Below, piece after piece: positions 26,760-46,798 of a DNA stretch of 64,000 nucleotides. How positions within the stretch are numbered: position 1 is the first letter of the stretch; every line of letters starts with the position of its first letter. The notes under the pieces were generated by a model. The model was given only the letters and a program-made list of their open reading frames with translations, ran no database searches and had not been told where the DNA came from. The stretch lies in contig JAPPFD010000030.1 in assembly GCA_028823995.1 (NCBI GenBank), positions 1-64,000 on the forward strand. The letters run 5' to 3'. The stretch comes from a bacterium. GTDB taxonomy: Bacteria; Actinomycetota; Acidimicrobiia; Spongiisociales; ZC4RG35. The position numbers and the translations under genes were made by a program.

Positions 26760-28681
26760 GTACGGTCCGGTTGGATGCGAAGACCCCACCAGGGCCCCTC
26801 GCCGACGCGTGGGACAATCACCGCTTCTCCCTCAAGCTGGTCAACCCCGCCAACAAGCGGCATTTCAAGATCATCGTGATCGGAACCGGCCTGGCGGGCG
26901 CCTCGGCCGCCGCCACATTGGCCGAACTCGGCTACCAGGTCGACGCCTTCACCTTTCATGACACCCCCCGCCGGGCCCACTCCATCGCCGCCCAGGGCGG
27001 CATCAACGCCGCCAAGAACTATCGAAACGATGGAGATTCGGTGGACCGGCTCTTCTACGACACCATCAAGGGCGGGGACTTCCGCTCCCGCGAGGCCAAT
27101 GTCTACCGGTTGGCGCAACTCTCGCTCAACATCATCGACCAGGCAACGGCGCAGGGTGTTCCCTTCGCCCGGGAGTACGGCGGGCTTCTGGACAACCGCT
27201 CCTTCGGTGGCGCACAGGTGGCCCGGACCTTCTACTCCCGGGGCCAGACCGGCCAGCAACTGCTGCTGGGGGCCTACCAGGCCCTGGCGCGACAGGTGGG
27301 ACTGGGCACGGTGAGGCTGTGGGTGCGCACCGAGTTCATGGACGTGGTCCTGAAGGAGGGGCGGGCCGTCGGAGTAGTGGTGAGGGACCTCCTCACCGGG
27401 GAGATCACCTCCCACTCGGCCCATGCCGTGGTCCTGTGCACCGGGGGTTACTCCAATGTCTATTACCTGTCCACTAATGCAATGACCTGCAACGCCACGG
27501 CGGTATGGCGAGCCCATCGCCGGGGAGCAGCCTTCGCCAATCCCTGCTTCACACAGATCCATCCCACCTGCATACCGGCCGCCGAGGACTTCCAGTCCAA
27601 GTTGACCCTGATGTCGGAGTCGCTCCGCAACGACGGACGGGTCTGGGTGCCCGCCTCCCCCGATGACGATCGGCCGCCCCGACAGATCCCCGAGAGTGAT
27701 CGGGACTACTACCTGGAGAGGACCTATCCGGCGTTCGGGAACCTGGTCCCCAGAGACGTGGCTTCCCGGGCAGCCAAGCGCATGGTCGACGCAGGCCATG
27801 GGGTGGGAGAAAGGCAGAACGGCGTTTACCTGGACTTTCAGGATGCGATCGCACGGCTTGGCCGCGAAGCCATCGTCGCTCGCTACGACAACCTGATGGA
27901 GATGTACAACCGGATCACCGATGAGGATCCCTACCAGGACCCGATGCGGATCTACCCCGCTCCCCACTACACCATGGGCGGGTTGTGGGTGGACTACAAC
28001 CTGATGACCACCATCCCCGGACTTTACGCCCTGGGTGAAGCCAACTTCTCGGACCACGGCGCCAACCGGTTGGGGGCATCCGCCCTCATGCAGGGACTGG
28101 CCGACGGGTACTTCGTGCTCCCCTACACCATCGGCGACTATGTGGCTGAATTCCTGAATGAAGCCCCTGTTCCCACCTCGGATGAGGCCTTCGCCCGCAC
28201 CGAGGCAGAACTCCGGGAGCGGATCTCAGGACTGCTTTCGATGAATGGCAGCCGCACGGTCGACGACTTTCACCGTCAACTGGGCAGGATGGTATGGGAC
28301 GAGTGCGGCATGTCCCGAAGCGAGGAGGGCCTTGGCCGGGCGTTGGCCTACCTGCCGGATCTCTATGAGGAGTTCCGGAATGACGCCCGGGTCCCCGGTG
28401 ACGGGGAAAGCCTCAACCAGACGCTGGAGAAAGCCGCCCGTCTGGAGGACTTCTTCGAGTTGGCGATGGCCATGTGCGTGGATGCCCGGCACAGGGAAGA
28501 GTCGTGCGGCGGCCATTTCCGGGAGGAGCACCAGACCCCTCAGGGCGAAGCGGTCCGCGACGATGAGCAGTTCACGACGGTGTCGGCGTGGTTCTGGACT
28601 GGCGACCCCACACGGCCCTCGCTGCAGGAAGAACCTCTGGCGTTCGAAAACGTGCAGCTGACCACCCGGAGCTACAAATGA
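26756..28681 (+). CDS. sdhA: Succinate dehydrogenase flavoprotein subunit
   Basis: 641 residues, the size of the b558-linked SdhA group. FAD-binding [20 protein letters not shown] and the covalent flavin histidine H75 in [17 protein letters not shown] are present. Substrate-site motifs include [19 protein letters not shown] and [18 protein letters not shown]. Start is the ATG of the ATGA overlap with sdhC. The stop overlaps sdhB the same way, so the three subunits are translationally coupled. Confidence 0.96.
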   Translation: MSTVRLDAKTPPGPLADAWDNHRFSLKLVNPANKRHFKIIVIGTGLAGASAAATLAELGYQVDAFTFHDTPRRAHSIAAQGGINAAKNYRNDGDSVDRLFYDTIKGGDFRSREANVYRLAQLSLNIIDQATAQGVPFAREYGGLLDNRSFGGAQVARTFYSRGQTGQQLLLGAYQALARQVGLGTVRLWVRTEFMDVVLKEGRAVGVVVRDLLTGEITSHSAHAVVLCTGGYSNVYYLSTNAMTCNATAVWRAHRRGAAFANPCFTQIHPTCIPAAEDFQSKLTLMSESLRNDGRVWVPASPDDDRPPRQIPESDRDYYLERTYPAFGNLVPRDVASRAAKRMVDAGHGVGERQNGVYLDFQDAIARLGREAIVARYDNLMEMYNRITDEDPYQDPMRIYPAPHYTMGGLWVDYNLMTTIPGLYALGEANFSDHGANRLGASALMQGLADGYFVLPYTIGDYVAEFLNEAPVPTSDEAFARTEAELRERISGLLSMNGSRTVDDFHRQLGRMVWDECGMSRSEEGLGRALAYLPDLYEEFRNDARVPGDGESLNQTLEKAARLEDFFELAMAMCVDARHREESCGGHFREEHQTPQGEAVRDDEQFTTVSAWFWTGDPTRPSLQEEPLAFENVQLTTRSYK

Positions 28682-29430
28682 ACATCACGCTGAGGGCATG
28701 GCGCCAGGCGGGCCCGTCGGACGAAGGCGGGTTCGAGACCTACCAGGTCTCCGACGTGTCCTCGGACATGTCCTTCCTGGAGATGCTGGACGTGTTGAAC
28801 GAACGACTCACCGTGGAGGGGCTGGAGCCCATCGCCTTCGATTCGGACTGCAGGGAGGGGATTTGCGGCGCCTGCGGAGTGATGATCAACGGTCGGGCGC
28901 ACGGCCCTCAGGCGGCCACGGCCACCTGCCAACTCCACATGAGGAGCTTCCGGGACGGCGACACCATCACCGTCGAACCGTGGCGGGCAACCGCATTCCA
29001 AGTCATTCGCGACCTGGTGGTCGACAGATCCGCTTTCGACCGGATCATCGAAGCGGGCGGCTTCATCACGGTCGCCACCGGCTCCGCTCCGGAAGCCAAC
29101 CTGACCCCGGTCCCCAAGGAGACGGCCGAGACCGCTTTCGACGCGGCGGCCTGCATCGGGTGCGGCGCATGTGTGGCGGCCTGTCCCAACTCCGCCGCGC
29201 AGCTGTTCACCGCCGCTAAAGCCTCTCACCTCAACCTGCTCCCCCAGGGAGGTGCGGAACGGTACGCCCGGACCGAGCGCATGGTGGACACCATGGAGCG
29301 GTTCTTCGGATCCTGCACCAACCACGGAGAATGCGAAGCGGCCTGCCCCAAACAGATCTCCATCGACTTCATCGCCATGATGAACCGCGATTACGTGAAG
29401 GCCAAACTCACGAACCGCGGAAGCGCCTGA
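28678..29430 (+). CDS. sdhB: Succinate dehydrogenase iron-sulfur subunit
   Basis: 250 residues. The N-terminal ferredoxin domain binds 2Fe-2S through C58, C63, C66 and C84 ([13 protein letters not shown] ... TCQLHM). The C-terminal domain has [12 protein letters not shown] and the second set ending CEAACP for the 4Fe-4S and 3Fe-4S clusters. It links SdhA flavin to SdhC haem and quinone. ATG 28678 overlaps the sdhA stop. Confidence 0.96.
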   Translation: MNITLRAWRQAGPSDEGGFETYQVSDVSSDMSFLEMLDVLNERLTVEGLEPIAFDSDCREGICGACGVMINGRAHGPQAATATCQLHMRSFRDGDTITVEPWRATAFQVIRDLVVDRSAFDRIIEAGGFITVATGSAPEANLTPVPKETAETAFDAAACIGCGACVAACPNSAAQLFTAAKASHLNLLPQGGAERYARTERMVDTMERFFGSCTNHGECEAACPKQISIDFIAMMNRDYVKAKLTNRGSA

Positions 29431-29438
29431 CTAAGACC

Positions 29439-30347
29439 TTGACTGCTCACGAAGCCACGTGGGAGATTCCCGAACCCTCCGCCACACGCCAGGCGTTGAT
29501 GGGAGACGGGACCAAGATTGCGTTGCGCCGTCATGGGAACCCGGATGGACCCAGGTTGGTTCTCACCCACGGGAATGGATTGGCCATAGATCTCTACTAC
29601 CCGTTCTGGTCTCTATTGCTCGACGATTACGACCTGATCGTCTACGACCTCAGGGACCATGGTTGGAACGAGGTCAGCCCCCTCGAAACGCACAACATGC
29701 CGACCTTCGTCGATGACCACGATCGCACAATGGAGGCCATCGACCAGTACTTCGGCGACAAGCCGACGATTGGCGTATTCCATTCGATCTCGGCCCTGAT
29801 CTCGCTGCTGTCGCCCACCAGGGGGAGCGCGTTTGCGGGGCGCTTCCTGTTCGATCCCCCCCTTTGCAAGCCGGGGAGAAGCTACCAGCAGATGGAGGAA
29901 GCCGCCACCCGCACCGCTACGCTCACCCGGCGGCGCGCGGAGCGGTTTTCCACCATAGAGGACTTTTCCTTCCTCCTCGGATTCGTTCCGTTGTTCTCTC
30001 GCGTCGTCCCTGGCGTGCTCGACCTGATGGCCAGGACGACCCTGCGGGAAAGCGAAGGTCGGCAGGGCTACGAATTGAGGTGTCCCAAGGAATACGAGGC
30101 CCGGATCGTCGAGTACGCAGGCGTCTTCTCGGTGATGGTTGACTTCGACACGCTACTGTCTCCCACCAAAGTCATGGGCGCAGATCCCACGCTTCCTTTC
30201 TCCTACCTCCCCACTCTGGATCTGAGCGACATCCTGACCGTCGACTATGACTTCCTACCCGAAGCCACCCACTTCCTTCAACTCGAAGAACCTGAGGAAT
30301 GCGCCGCGGCGGTGCGGGAGTTCGTCGACGACATCCTGGAAGGCTGA
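29439..30347 (+). CDS. Alpha/beta hydrolase, left-hand paralogue flanking the PKS block
   Basis: 302 residues from TTG 29439. The pattern is an alpha/beta hydrolase: oxyanion-region THGNGLAIDLYYPFW, nucleophile S116 in GVFHSISAL, a likely acid in GADPTLP and the base histidine in ATHFLQLEEPEE. The elbow is FHSIS rather than GxSxG. A near-twin lies at 45818-46729; both share TTG starts and collinear alignment to the last residues. It starts 8 bases after sdhB but reads as a separate function. Thioesterase or lipase activity is possible. Confidence 0.82.
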   Translation: MTAHEATWEIPEPSATRQALMGDGTKIALRRHGNPDGPRLVLTHGNGLAIDLYYPFWSLLLDDYDLIVYDLRDHGWNEVSPLETHNMPTFVDDHDRTMEAIDQYFGDKPTIGVFHSISALISLLSPTRGSAFAGRFLFDPPLCKPGRSYQQMEEAATRTATLTRRRAERFSTIEDFSFLLGFVPLFSRVVPGVLDLMARTTLRESEGRQGYELRCPKEYEARIVEYAGVFSVMVDFDTLLSPTKVMGADPTLPFSYLPTLDLSDILTVDYDFLPEATHFLQLEEPEECAAAVREFVDDILEG

Positions 30348-30390
30348 CACCTCGCCCGATCCGAAGATCAGGGGAACCGGAGCTTCGGTA

Positions 30391-32124
30391 TCAGGAACCC
30401 TCCACTCTCACGGTGATGATGTCAATCCCGTGATACTTTTGGTGCCGGACGTCAGAGGCATAGTGGCGCAGGAGACGAAAAGAGATCTCCCTCTCGTCCC
30501 AGGTCTGAAGCTCGTCATCGAGATATGCCAACCGGTCTTGGAGGTTCTCTTCTTCCACGACCGTGAGGAACTCCAGTTCGATGGCTCCCCCTTCGGCGTA
30601 GGCCAAAAGGATCAGCCGCGGCGTCTTGCCGTCCTGGTACCGGTTGGAGGGCGCCAACAGGCTGGCTAAGGCCTCTTCCCCCGCCGAACACAACCGCCGG
30701 GTTGAAGGAGCGTCCCAACCCTTTTGGCGGGCCAAGTCCTGAAGAAACCCGTCGATCAGGGAGAAAGACGATCCGTCCAGAGCCGTCCGGAGCCGTTTGG
30801 GCCGGCCACGGCTCAGCTTCAGGAACAGTGACAGTCCCACTGCGGTGACCGCGCCCAGGGTTAGGCCGTCCCCCAATAGCAGGTCCCAGGGACTCTCCAA
30901 GACTCCCTCCAGGACATTGCGTTGCAGCATGCCGACCCCCACCGCGTACGACAGTCCCACCATCACGACGTTCTGCAGACTGAGACCGGCCTGGGAGACG
31001 GTGCGTAGACCTTCCATGAAGAGGGTCCCGGTCACGAAGAGCACGACCGCCCCCATGACCGGATTGGGGATGGCGACCAGAACGGCCGTCGCCTTGGGCA
31101 ACAGAGCCAATCCCACCAGGATCGCCCCCATCGCGTACCCGACCCGCCGAGCCGCCACCCCGGTGACGTGGACGAGCGAGACGGTGGATGAGGAATAGGC
31201 GGCGGTGGGAGGGATCCCTGCCACGCCCGACATCAGTATTCCCAACCCGTTGGCGTAAATCGCTCCCTGGATGGCGCGGAAGTCGATCGTCCTGCGCCTC
31301 CTGTAAGACACCTGTTGGGCCGCCATGTTGTCGCCAATGTTCTTGATGGCCTGCACCAGGGTGACCATGAGAAACATGGGCAGCAACGCCCATGCTCCGG
31401 GGCTCAGAGTGAGGTCCACTCCGGGCAACCCGCCGTCGGGGATGCCGAACCAAGGCGCGGAGAGCACCTTTTCATACTCGTAGAGCCCGAACGGCGCGGC
31501 AACCGCGCACCCGGCCGCAATCCCGAGCAGCAGGGACCACAGTCTCCAGGTCCCCTTGGCGCGTAGGAACAGGATCGTTACGGCCGCCACCGTCACCGCC
31601 GCCACCGCCAGGCCGCTGGCCCTGGTTGCGTCCTCCGGCACTTCGGAGAGGCGATCTATCGGGAAGGGGAGGATCATGGTGGCGAGCAACATCAGCACCG
31701 TACCGGAGACAACCGGCGTGATGACCTTGCGCAGCAGGGGCAGCCACCTGGCGATTATCAGGTAGAAGAGGCCGGAGAGAACCACCAGGCCGGCCAGTGT
31801 GGCCGGCCCGCCGACCTCCAGCGCGAGGACCGAGACCGGTATGTAGTTGGGTGTGACGCCCGTGATCAGGATGTGCCCCCCTCCCAGGCGTCCCCACCTC
31901 GTCGTCTGCAAGGCGCAGACAATTCCGCAGACGATCAGAGCTGCGAAGACCGACCATTCCAGTGTGCCTGGATCCTGGCCGGTAGCCAGGACCGTGATGG
32001 CCGTGATCAACACGATGATGGCCAGCACCGTCATCACGCCCTGCATCCCCACCACACCCGCCATCCACGGAGAGCAACGCTCGTCCGGTTCGTACCTGAT
32101 GCCATCGTTCACTTGGGCTGACAA
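30391..32124 (-). CDS. NCS2-type (xanthine/uracil-like) permease with an extra C-terminal domain
   Basis: 577 residues from TTG 32124. The first ~430 residues are a 12-14 helix NCS2 transporter (GGHILITGVTPNYIPVSVLALEVGGPATLAGLV, FLMVTLVQAIKNIGDNMAAQQVS, AGIPPTAAYSSSTVSLVHVTGV, GRPNPV-like NPVMGAVVLFVTGTLFMEGL). The last ~135 are soluble, with SLIDGFLQDLARQKGW, CSAGEEALASLL and HYASDVRHQKYHGIDIITVRV, which recalls RsbW-type HATPase domains. Ordinary NCS2 permeases lack this part. It is last in the PKS-ACP-PPTase series, 124 bases after the PPTase, and may export or import a ligand of the pathway; the substrate is unknown. Confidence 0.82.
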   Translation of the reverse strand: MSAQVNDGIRYEPDERCSPWMAGVVGMQGVMTVLAIIVLITAITVLATGQDPGTLEWSVFAALIVCGIVCALQTTRWGRLGGGHILITGVTPNYIPVSVLALEVGGPATLAGLVVLSGLFYLIIARWLPLLRKVITPVVSGTVLMLLATMILPFPIDRLSEVPEDATRASGLAVAAVTVAAVTILFLRAKGTWRLWSLLLGIAAGCAVAAPFGLYEYEKVLSAPWFGIPDGGLPGVDLTLSPGAWALLPMFLMVTLVQAIKNIGDNMAAQQVSYRRRRTIDFRAIQGAIYANGLGILMSGVAGIPPTAAYSSSTVSLVHVTGVAARRVGYAMGAILVGLALLPKATAVLVAIPNPVMGAVVLFVTGTLFMEGLRTVSQAGLSLQNVVMVGLSYAVGVGMLQRNVLEGVLESPWDLLLGDGLTLGAVTAVGLSLFLKLSRGRPKRLRTALDGSSFSLIDGFLQDLARQKGWDAPSTRRLCSAGEEALASLLAPSNRYQDGKTPRLILLAYAEGGAIELEFLTVVEEENLQDRLAYLDDELQTWDEREISFRLLRHYASDVRHQKYHGIDIITVRVEGS

Positions 32125-32248
32125 GAGTCACCACCTGTGTCTGTGAGCGTCATGTTGCCGGTGGCGGTCGCCACGCCTCCCCCCGGCCAAGGCCAGAGAC
32201 AACCAAAGATAATCGGCGATGCCTCGACCACAACGGGGGCGCCGCCGG

Positions 32249-33001
32249 TCAGAACTCCCCTCCGGGCCCCGGATCCTCCTCATAGGCCACTGCCGCAGCC
32301 AACTCGTCGCACCCGATGTCTTCCAGCCGCCATGTGGCGTTGGTTATGCGTGGGCAGCGGAACAGGCCGGTCCGCTCCCCTCGAAGCATCTCGGGAGGCA
32401 CCTGAAAGGTCGAAAAGTCCGTACGAAGGCCCATGCCCCAGGCTTTGGCCAAGGCTTCCTTGCCTGTCCAGAAAGCGAGGAACGTATCCAGCCAACTCTG
32501 TCCCTCCAGCCTGGCAAGGAGGGCCCGCTCCTGCGGGCCGAACACCGTTTCCACCAACTCTTCCAGGTTCTTCCTGGGTCTTCTCTCCTCCACGTCAACA
32601 CCCACCCTCCCCCGATGGGAGAGCGCCACCAACCCATGGCTGCCGCTGTGGCTGACGTTGCAGTGCATCGGGACGCGATCGCCCCCAACCAAGGGAATAG
32701 GTTTGCCGTACCGGGAAAACTCGAATGTGAGTTCTCCGTTGTCGCAATCCAGAGCCACACATAGCACAGCCCGGAGCGCGGCCCGGCACAGGAGGAACTG
32801 GCGGCGTGGGGCCGGGTAGAGAAACCTGCGGCAGCGTTGCCGCTCCGCGGTGTCAAGCAGGTTCCAAGCCGCTGCTTCACGCCCCGAATCCGGGGTCAAG
32901 GCAATGCGGAACACCTTGATCGGGCCTGAACTGCGGTATGAGCTCCACCAGCGGAGTTCGTCTTCCACCAAGCCACGGTGCCCCCGCCAACCCGTCGTCA
33001 T
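32249..33001 (-). CDS. Sfp-type 4'-phosphopantetheinyl transferase
   Basis: 250 residues. Motifs in order: HCNVSHSGSHGLVALS (P2), VGVDVEERRP (Mg-binding D-x-E) and FLAFWTGKEALAKAWGMGL (WxxKEA). It attaches phosphopantetheine from CoA to carrier-protein serines. Its place 56 bases after the discrete ACP and downstream of the PKS makes those two its obvious clients. Confidence 0.94.
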   Translation of the reverse strand: MTTGWRGHRGLVEDELRWWSSYRSSGPIKVFRIALTPDSGREAAAWNLLDTAERQRCRRFLYPAPRRQFLLCRAALRAVLCVALDCDNGELTFEFSRYGKPIPLVGGDRVPMHCNVSHSGSHGLVALSHRGRVGVDVEERRPRKNLEELVETVFGPQERALLARLEGQSWLDTFLAFWTGKEALAKAWGMGLRTDFSTFQVPPEMLRGERTGLFRCPRITNATWRLEDIGCDELAAAVAYEEDPGPGGEF

Positions 33002-33057
33002 CAGACCGCTAGCGGGGTAGAGGGCCGACCGAAGTCGGCTGTGTTGGAGTTAAGAGA

Positions 33058-33303
33058 TCAGGCGGCCTTGGCATCCAGGAACTCGACGAGTTCCCCCACA
33101 GAATTGATGCTCGCGCACTCCTCCATGCTCACGTCGACGCCGAACTCCTGGGCCACCAACTTGGCGAACGCCACAAAGTCCAGCGACGACACCCCGGAAT
33201 CCCGGAGGCTCGAATCAAGATCCAGCGGGCGACCGGGGGGGCGACCTTCGATCTCCAGATTCTCGTCGACCAGTGCCCTGATCCTCTCTTCGGTGGAAGA
33301 CAT
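33058..33303 (-). CDS. Discrete acyl carrier protein of the PKS locus
   Basis: 81 residues, acidic and helical, with SSLRDSGVSSLDFVAFAKLVAQEFG. The phosphopantetheine serine is S40; the usual DSL triad reads SSL. It is distinct from the housekeeping acpP at 55626-55868. It follows the PKS, whose last module ends in KS-AT with no carrier domain, so it probably serves that module in trans. Confidence 0.9.
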   Translation of the reverse strand: MSSTEERIRALVDENLEIEGRPPGRPLDLDSSLRDSGVSSLDFVAFAKLVAQEFGVDVSMEECASINSVGELVEFLDAKAA

Positions 33304-33455
33304 GCGTTTCTCCTGTCTTGAGGTCTACATCCGGTTTCAACACTGTCACGAAGACCGCGTTAAAACACAACCCATCATAATAGAGAATCGGAGGTGCCCA
33401 AAGAGCCTTGTCCGTGACCGCGGATGGACCGGGGTCAGGCAGGCGGCGCCTCCGG

Positions 33456-43704
<10,249 letters not shown>

Positions 43705-43781
43705 CGCCTCAGGCTCCCGGTCCCTCACTGACGATCTCTCCCGGAACCCTCACGGTCTCCGAATACATTCATGGCACACAT

Positions 43782-43809
43782 ATTTTAGCTATTCGGCCGC
43801 CCGGTCACA
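43782..43809 (-). promoter_or_regulatory. Probable promoter of the PKS operon
   Basis: On the minus strand TGTGAC (43804-43809) is followed after 16 bases by TAAAAT (43782-43787), inside the only AT-rich patch of the 135-base gap between the LLM gene and the PKS. The -35 is imperfect. It would give a leader of about 75 bases before ATG 43704. Confidence 0.45.
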
Positions 43810-43839
43810 GGAGATGGCTTGGACCTGCCTCGCGGTCGA

Positions 43840-44823
43840 CTACTGAGTGACGAGGGCGCGAAGTTCGGGCAGGACCTCTTTCTCCACTATTTCCAGGGTG
43901 CGGCCGGGGTTGACGGAGGCGATCTGGATGGCCACGTAGTCGGCGCCTATCTCGGTGACCAGCGGCCGGTAGACCTCGATCAGGTCCTCGGTGGTGGCGG
44001 CGAGCGTGTACTTGCCGAGAATCTCCGCTCGGTCCATGGAGTCGGCTCGCTCCCTCAGCACCATGGGGTCGACGGCCTGCAGTCGCCCGGGCGCGCGCAG
44101 GCCTCGCATGCTGCCCAGGGCTTCCCATGCCTCCGACTCGTCCCCGGCCAGAACACACCAGCGGGTGGTCATCAGAGTTCCCGGACGTCCCCACTTCTCT
44201 GCCGAGGCGCGAAAGGGTCCGATCACCCTCTCTTTAGTGTCCGCCGGGTCCTTGACACTGGTGATCAGCCCATCGGACCGCCTTCCGGCAAACGTAGCCG
44301 ACTGCGGACCTCCGGCAGCCATCCAGATGGGTGTCTTGCGGGGCGGGGGGCTATAGAGCTTGGCCTTGTCGGTCGTGTACCAGTCACCCGAGAAGTCAAG
44401 CTTCTCCCCGGCCAGCAGCCGATGCATGATCTCCAAAGCCTCCCGCATTCTCCTGATGCGTTCCCGGTAGTCACCGAAACGGAAGCCCAACGGTCCCTCG
44501 TTGATGTTCTCACCGGTACCCACACCCAGCACGAACTTCCCTCCGGACAGCCGATCCACAGTCGCCGCTGCCTGCGCCACCAGGGCAGGGTGATAGTGAT
44601 AAAGAGGACAGGTGACGGAAGTGGCCAGTTCGGCGTCGGTGCGAGCCGCCACCGCTCCCAACCAGGACCAGACGAAACCCGAAGCGCAATTGTCGTCGAC
44701 CCAGGGATGGAAGTGATCGGACCCCAGAATCATGTCGAAACCGGCTTGCTCCGCCCGCACCGCCTGGTCGACCAGGACCTCGGGCTGATAGGACTCATGG
44801 CTGCACAACCAGGCAAACTTCAA
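43840..44823 (-). CDS. LLM-class F420-dependent oxidoreductase (Fgd-like)
   Basis: 327 residues: MKFAWLCSHESYQPEVLVDQAVRAEQAGFDMILGSDHFHPW, then TSVTCPLYHYHPALVAQAAATVDRLSGGKFVLGVGTGENINEG. This resembles F420-dependent glucose-6-phosphate dehydrogenase and its relatives, where the His in SDHFHPW helps bind substrate. The true substrate is uncertain because many paralogues share these motifs. It sits directly upstream of the PKS promoter on the same strand. Confidence 0.87.
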   Translation of the reverse strand: MKFAWLCSHESYQPEVLVDQAVRAEQAGFDMILGSDHFHPWVDDNCASGFVWSWLGAVAARTDAELATSVTCPLYHYHPALVAQAAATVDRLSGGKFVLGVGTGENINEGPLGFRFGDYRERIRRMREALEIMHRLLAGEKLDFSGDWYTTDKAKLYSPPPRKTPIWMAAGGPQSATFAGRRSDGLITSVKDPADTKERVIGPFRASAEKWGRPGTLMTTRWCVLAGDESEAWEALGSMRGLRAPGRLQAVDPMVLRERADSMDRAEILGKYTLAATTEDLIEVYRPLVTEIGADYVAIQIASVNPGRTLEIVEKEVLPELRALVTQ

Positions 44824-44890
44824 TCTCTTGCTCCTTGAATCGATACCGGCCCAAGGCTACCGGCGACGGAGAAGGCTATCATCCAACCCA

Positions 44891-45751
44891 ATGAATTCAC
44901 TCCCGCGGGCCATGCCGGCCATCATCACTCCCTTCAATGACCAGCAGGAAATCGATCTCGACGCTCACCGGCACAACCTGTCCTTGTTGGGCGGACTGGG
45001 ATACCAGGGCTTTGTCCTGGCCGGATCCACCGGCGAAGGACCTCTCCTCGAGCCCGGAGAGCGACGCCGACTGACGGCCGCCTCACGGGACGGCGTCGGG
45101 GATGACACCTTCCTTCTGTGCGGGATAAACGCCGAGACGAATCGCGAGGCCAGGCGCCAGATCGCCGAAGCGGCCCAAGGCGGGGCCGACGCCGCCCTGG
45201 TTTTGACCCCCACCACGCTATCTCGCAATCGCACCAATTTCGTGACTGCTTTCTTCACGGACGTGGCCGACGAATCGCCCCTGCCCGTCTTTATCTATTC
45301 GGTGCCGCTGGTAACCGCATACTCGATTCCCCTGGACGCGGTATGGGAACTGGCCCAGCACCCCAACGTGGTGGGCATGAAGGACTCCAGTGGAGACGCC
45401 ATCCGCATTCAACGGACGCTGGCGGGACTTCCGGACAACTTCGCGCTGTACAACGGATCGGCCCATTCGGTCACCCTGACGCTCGCCGCCGGGGCGCACG
45501 GCGTTATATTGGCGGCTGCCAATTACGTGCCGCGCCTGGGCCTGGAGGTGGTAGCCGCCGCACTGGAGACGCCTCCGGGGGACATGAAGAAGCAGCATCG
45601 CCTCACGGCCGCAAATGACGGGGTGGCGCGCTACGGGATTCCCGGAGTCAAGGCGGCGGCCGAGATGGTAGGGCTGCGAGCCGGACGTTGTCGAGCCCCC
45701 TTGCTGCCGGTCCCCGAGGATGCCCCGGCGGGGTTCGCCCATCTGCTCTAG
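44891..45751 (+). CDS. Dihydrodipicolinate synthase/N-acetylneuraminate lyase family aldolase
   Basis: 286 residues from ATG 44891. PAIITPFNDQQEIDLDAHRHNL, the GSTGEGPLLEPGER pocket, the catalytic tyrosine in FIYSVPL and the Schiff-base lysine in VVGMKDSSGD are present. These enzymes condense or cleave pyruvate-type substrates. It is not next to lysine genes, and family members with this context are often catabolic lyases, so I do not call it dapA. Divergent from the LLM gene by 67 bases. Confidence 0.85.
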   Translation: MNSLPRAMPAIITPFNDQQEIDLDAHRHNLSLLGGLGYQGFVLAGSTGEGPLLEPGERRRLTAASRDGVGDDTFLLCGINAETNREARRQIAEAAQGGADAALVLTPTTLSRNRTNFVTAFFTDVADESPLPVFIYSVPLVTAYSIPLDAVWELAQHPNVVGMKDSSGDAIRIQRTLAGLPDNFALYNGSAHSVTLTLAAGAHGVILAAANYVPRLGLEVVAAALETPPGDMKKQHRLTAANDGVARYGIPGVKAAAEMVGLRAGRCRAPLLPVPEDAPAGFAHLL

Positions 45752-45817
45752 GCAACAGCCGCCGACCGCGATTGTCTCTGTCGGGACACCCCGGAGGTAA
45801 AAAGAGTCATTGGCAGG

Positions 45818-46729
45818 TTGACCCCTCACACCCAAACAGCGTGGGAGGTACCTGAACCTCTTTCCGTTCGTACCGCCCGGATGGACGACGGTACGAATGT
45901 GGTTATCCGGCGGCACGGAAACCCCGCGGGACCTCGGCTGGTGGTATGCCATGGCAACGGTTTGGCCTCCGACCTGTACTACCCGTTCTGGTCTCTGCTG
46001 ACCGCAGAATGCGACCTTATCGTCTATGACCTCAGGAATCATGGCTGGAATGAGGTCACAGCCATCGAAAATCACAACATACCGTCTCTTGTCAGGGATC
46101 ATGACCTCATCATGGAGGCCATTGACAGCTACTTCGGGGACAAGCCCAAGGTGGGAGCCTTCCACTCCGTCTCGGCGCTGATCTCACTGTTGTCTCCCAC
46201 CAAGGGGAGCGCCTTCGCGGGGCGCATCCTGTTCGACGCTCCGCTGTGCAGGGCCGGCCAGACCTATGAGAAGATGGAGGAAGCCACCGCCCGCAACGCG
46301 GCGTCCGCCAGGAGACGCAGAGAACGCTTCGCCAGCACCGAACAGTTCTCACATCGCCTCCAATCCGTTCCGGCTTTCTCCCGGGTGGTGCCCGGAGTCT
46401 TGGACCTGATGGCGAAGACAACCCTCCGCAGGAGCCCGGACCGCGCCCATTATGAACTGCGTTGCCCCAGCGAATACGAGGCGCGCCTTGCCGAATACGG
46501 GGAGGTCTACTCCGGGATGGTCGACCTCGGAGAGTTGGCGTCACCGACGAAGGTGCTCGGCGCCGACCCGTCTCTTCCACCTGCCTACCTGCCCTCGCTC
46601 GACCTGACCGACATCGTCACTGTCGACTACGATTTCCTTCCCGATGCCACCCACCTCCTTCAACTGGAGGAGCCCGAGGCCTGCGCCGAAGCGGCGCGGG
46701 ACTTTCTGGACACGATTCATGACGGATGA
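45818..46729 (+). CDS. Alpha/beta hydrolase, right-hand paralogue flanking the PKS block
   Basis: 303 residues from TTG 45818. Same plan as the protein at 29439: CHGNGLASDLYYPFW, nucleophile S117 in GAFHSVSAL, GADPSLP and the histidine in ATHLLQLEEPEACA. Long identical runs such as DLYYPFWSLL and SALISLLSPT show recent common origin. A GGAGG lies 23 bases upstream with an ATT codon between, so an ATT start ten bases earlier is conceivable. Function unknown; a thioesterase-like role for the nearby synthase is a guess. Confidence 0.82.
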   Translation: MTPHTQTAWEVPEPLSVRTARMDDGTNVVIRRHGNPAGPRLVVCHGNGLASDLYYPFWSLLTAECDLIVYDLRNHGWNEVTAIENHNIPSLVRDHDLIMEAIDSYFGDKPKVGAFHSVSALISLLSPTKGSAFAGRILFDAPLCRAGQTYEKMEEATARNAASARRRRERFASTEQFSHRLQSVPAFSRVVPGVLDLMAKTTLRRSPDRAHYELRCPSEYEARLAEYGEVYSGMVDLGELASPTKVLGADPSLPPAYLPSLDLTDIVTVDYDFLPDATHLLQLEEPEACAEAARDFLDTIHDG

Positions 46730-46798
46730 GTCCCCGGCGGTCCGGAGCCGCAAATGATCCAAGCGGCGCTCGGCCGCCGGACCTGCCCCACCCGCTTT

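Noticed and set aside
33304-33455. TATTAT box upstream of the discrete ACP as a possible separate promoter
   Set aside because: No -35 at acceptable spacing; the ACP can be transcribed from the PKS promoter.
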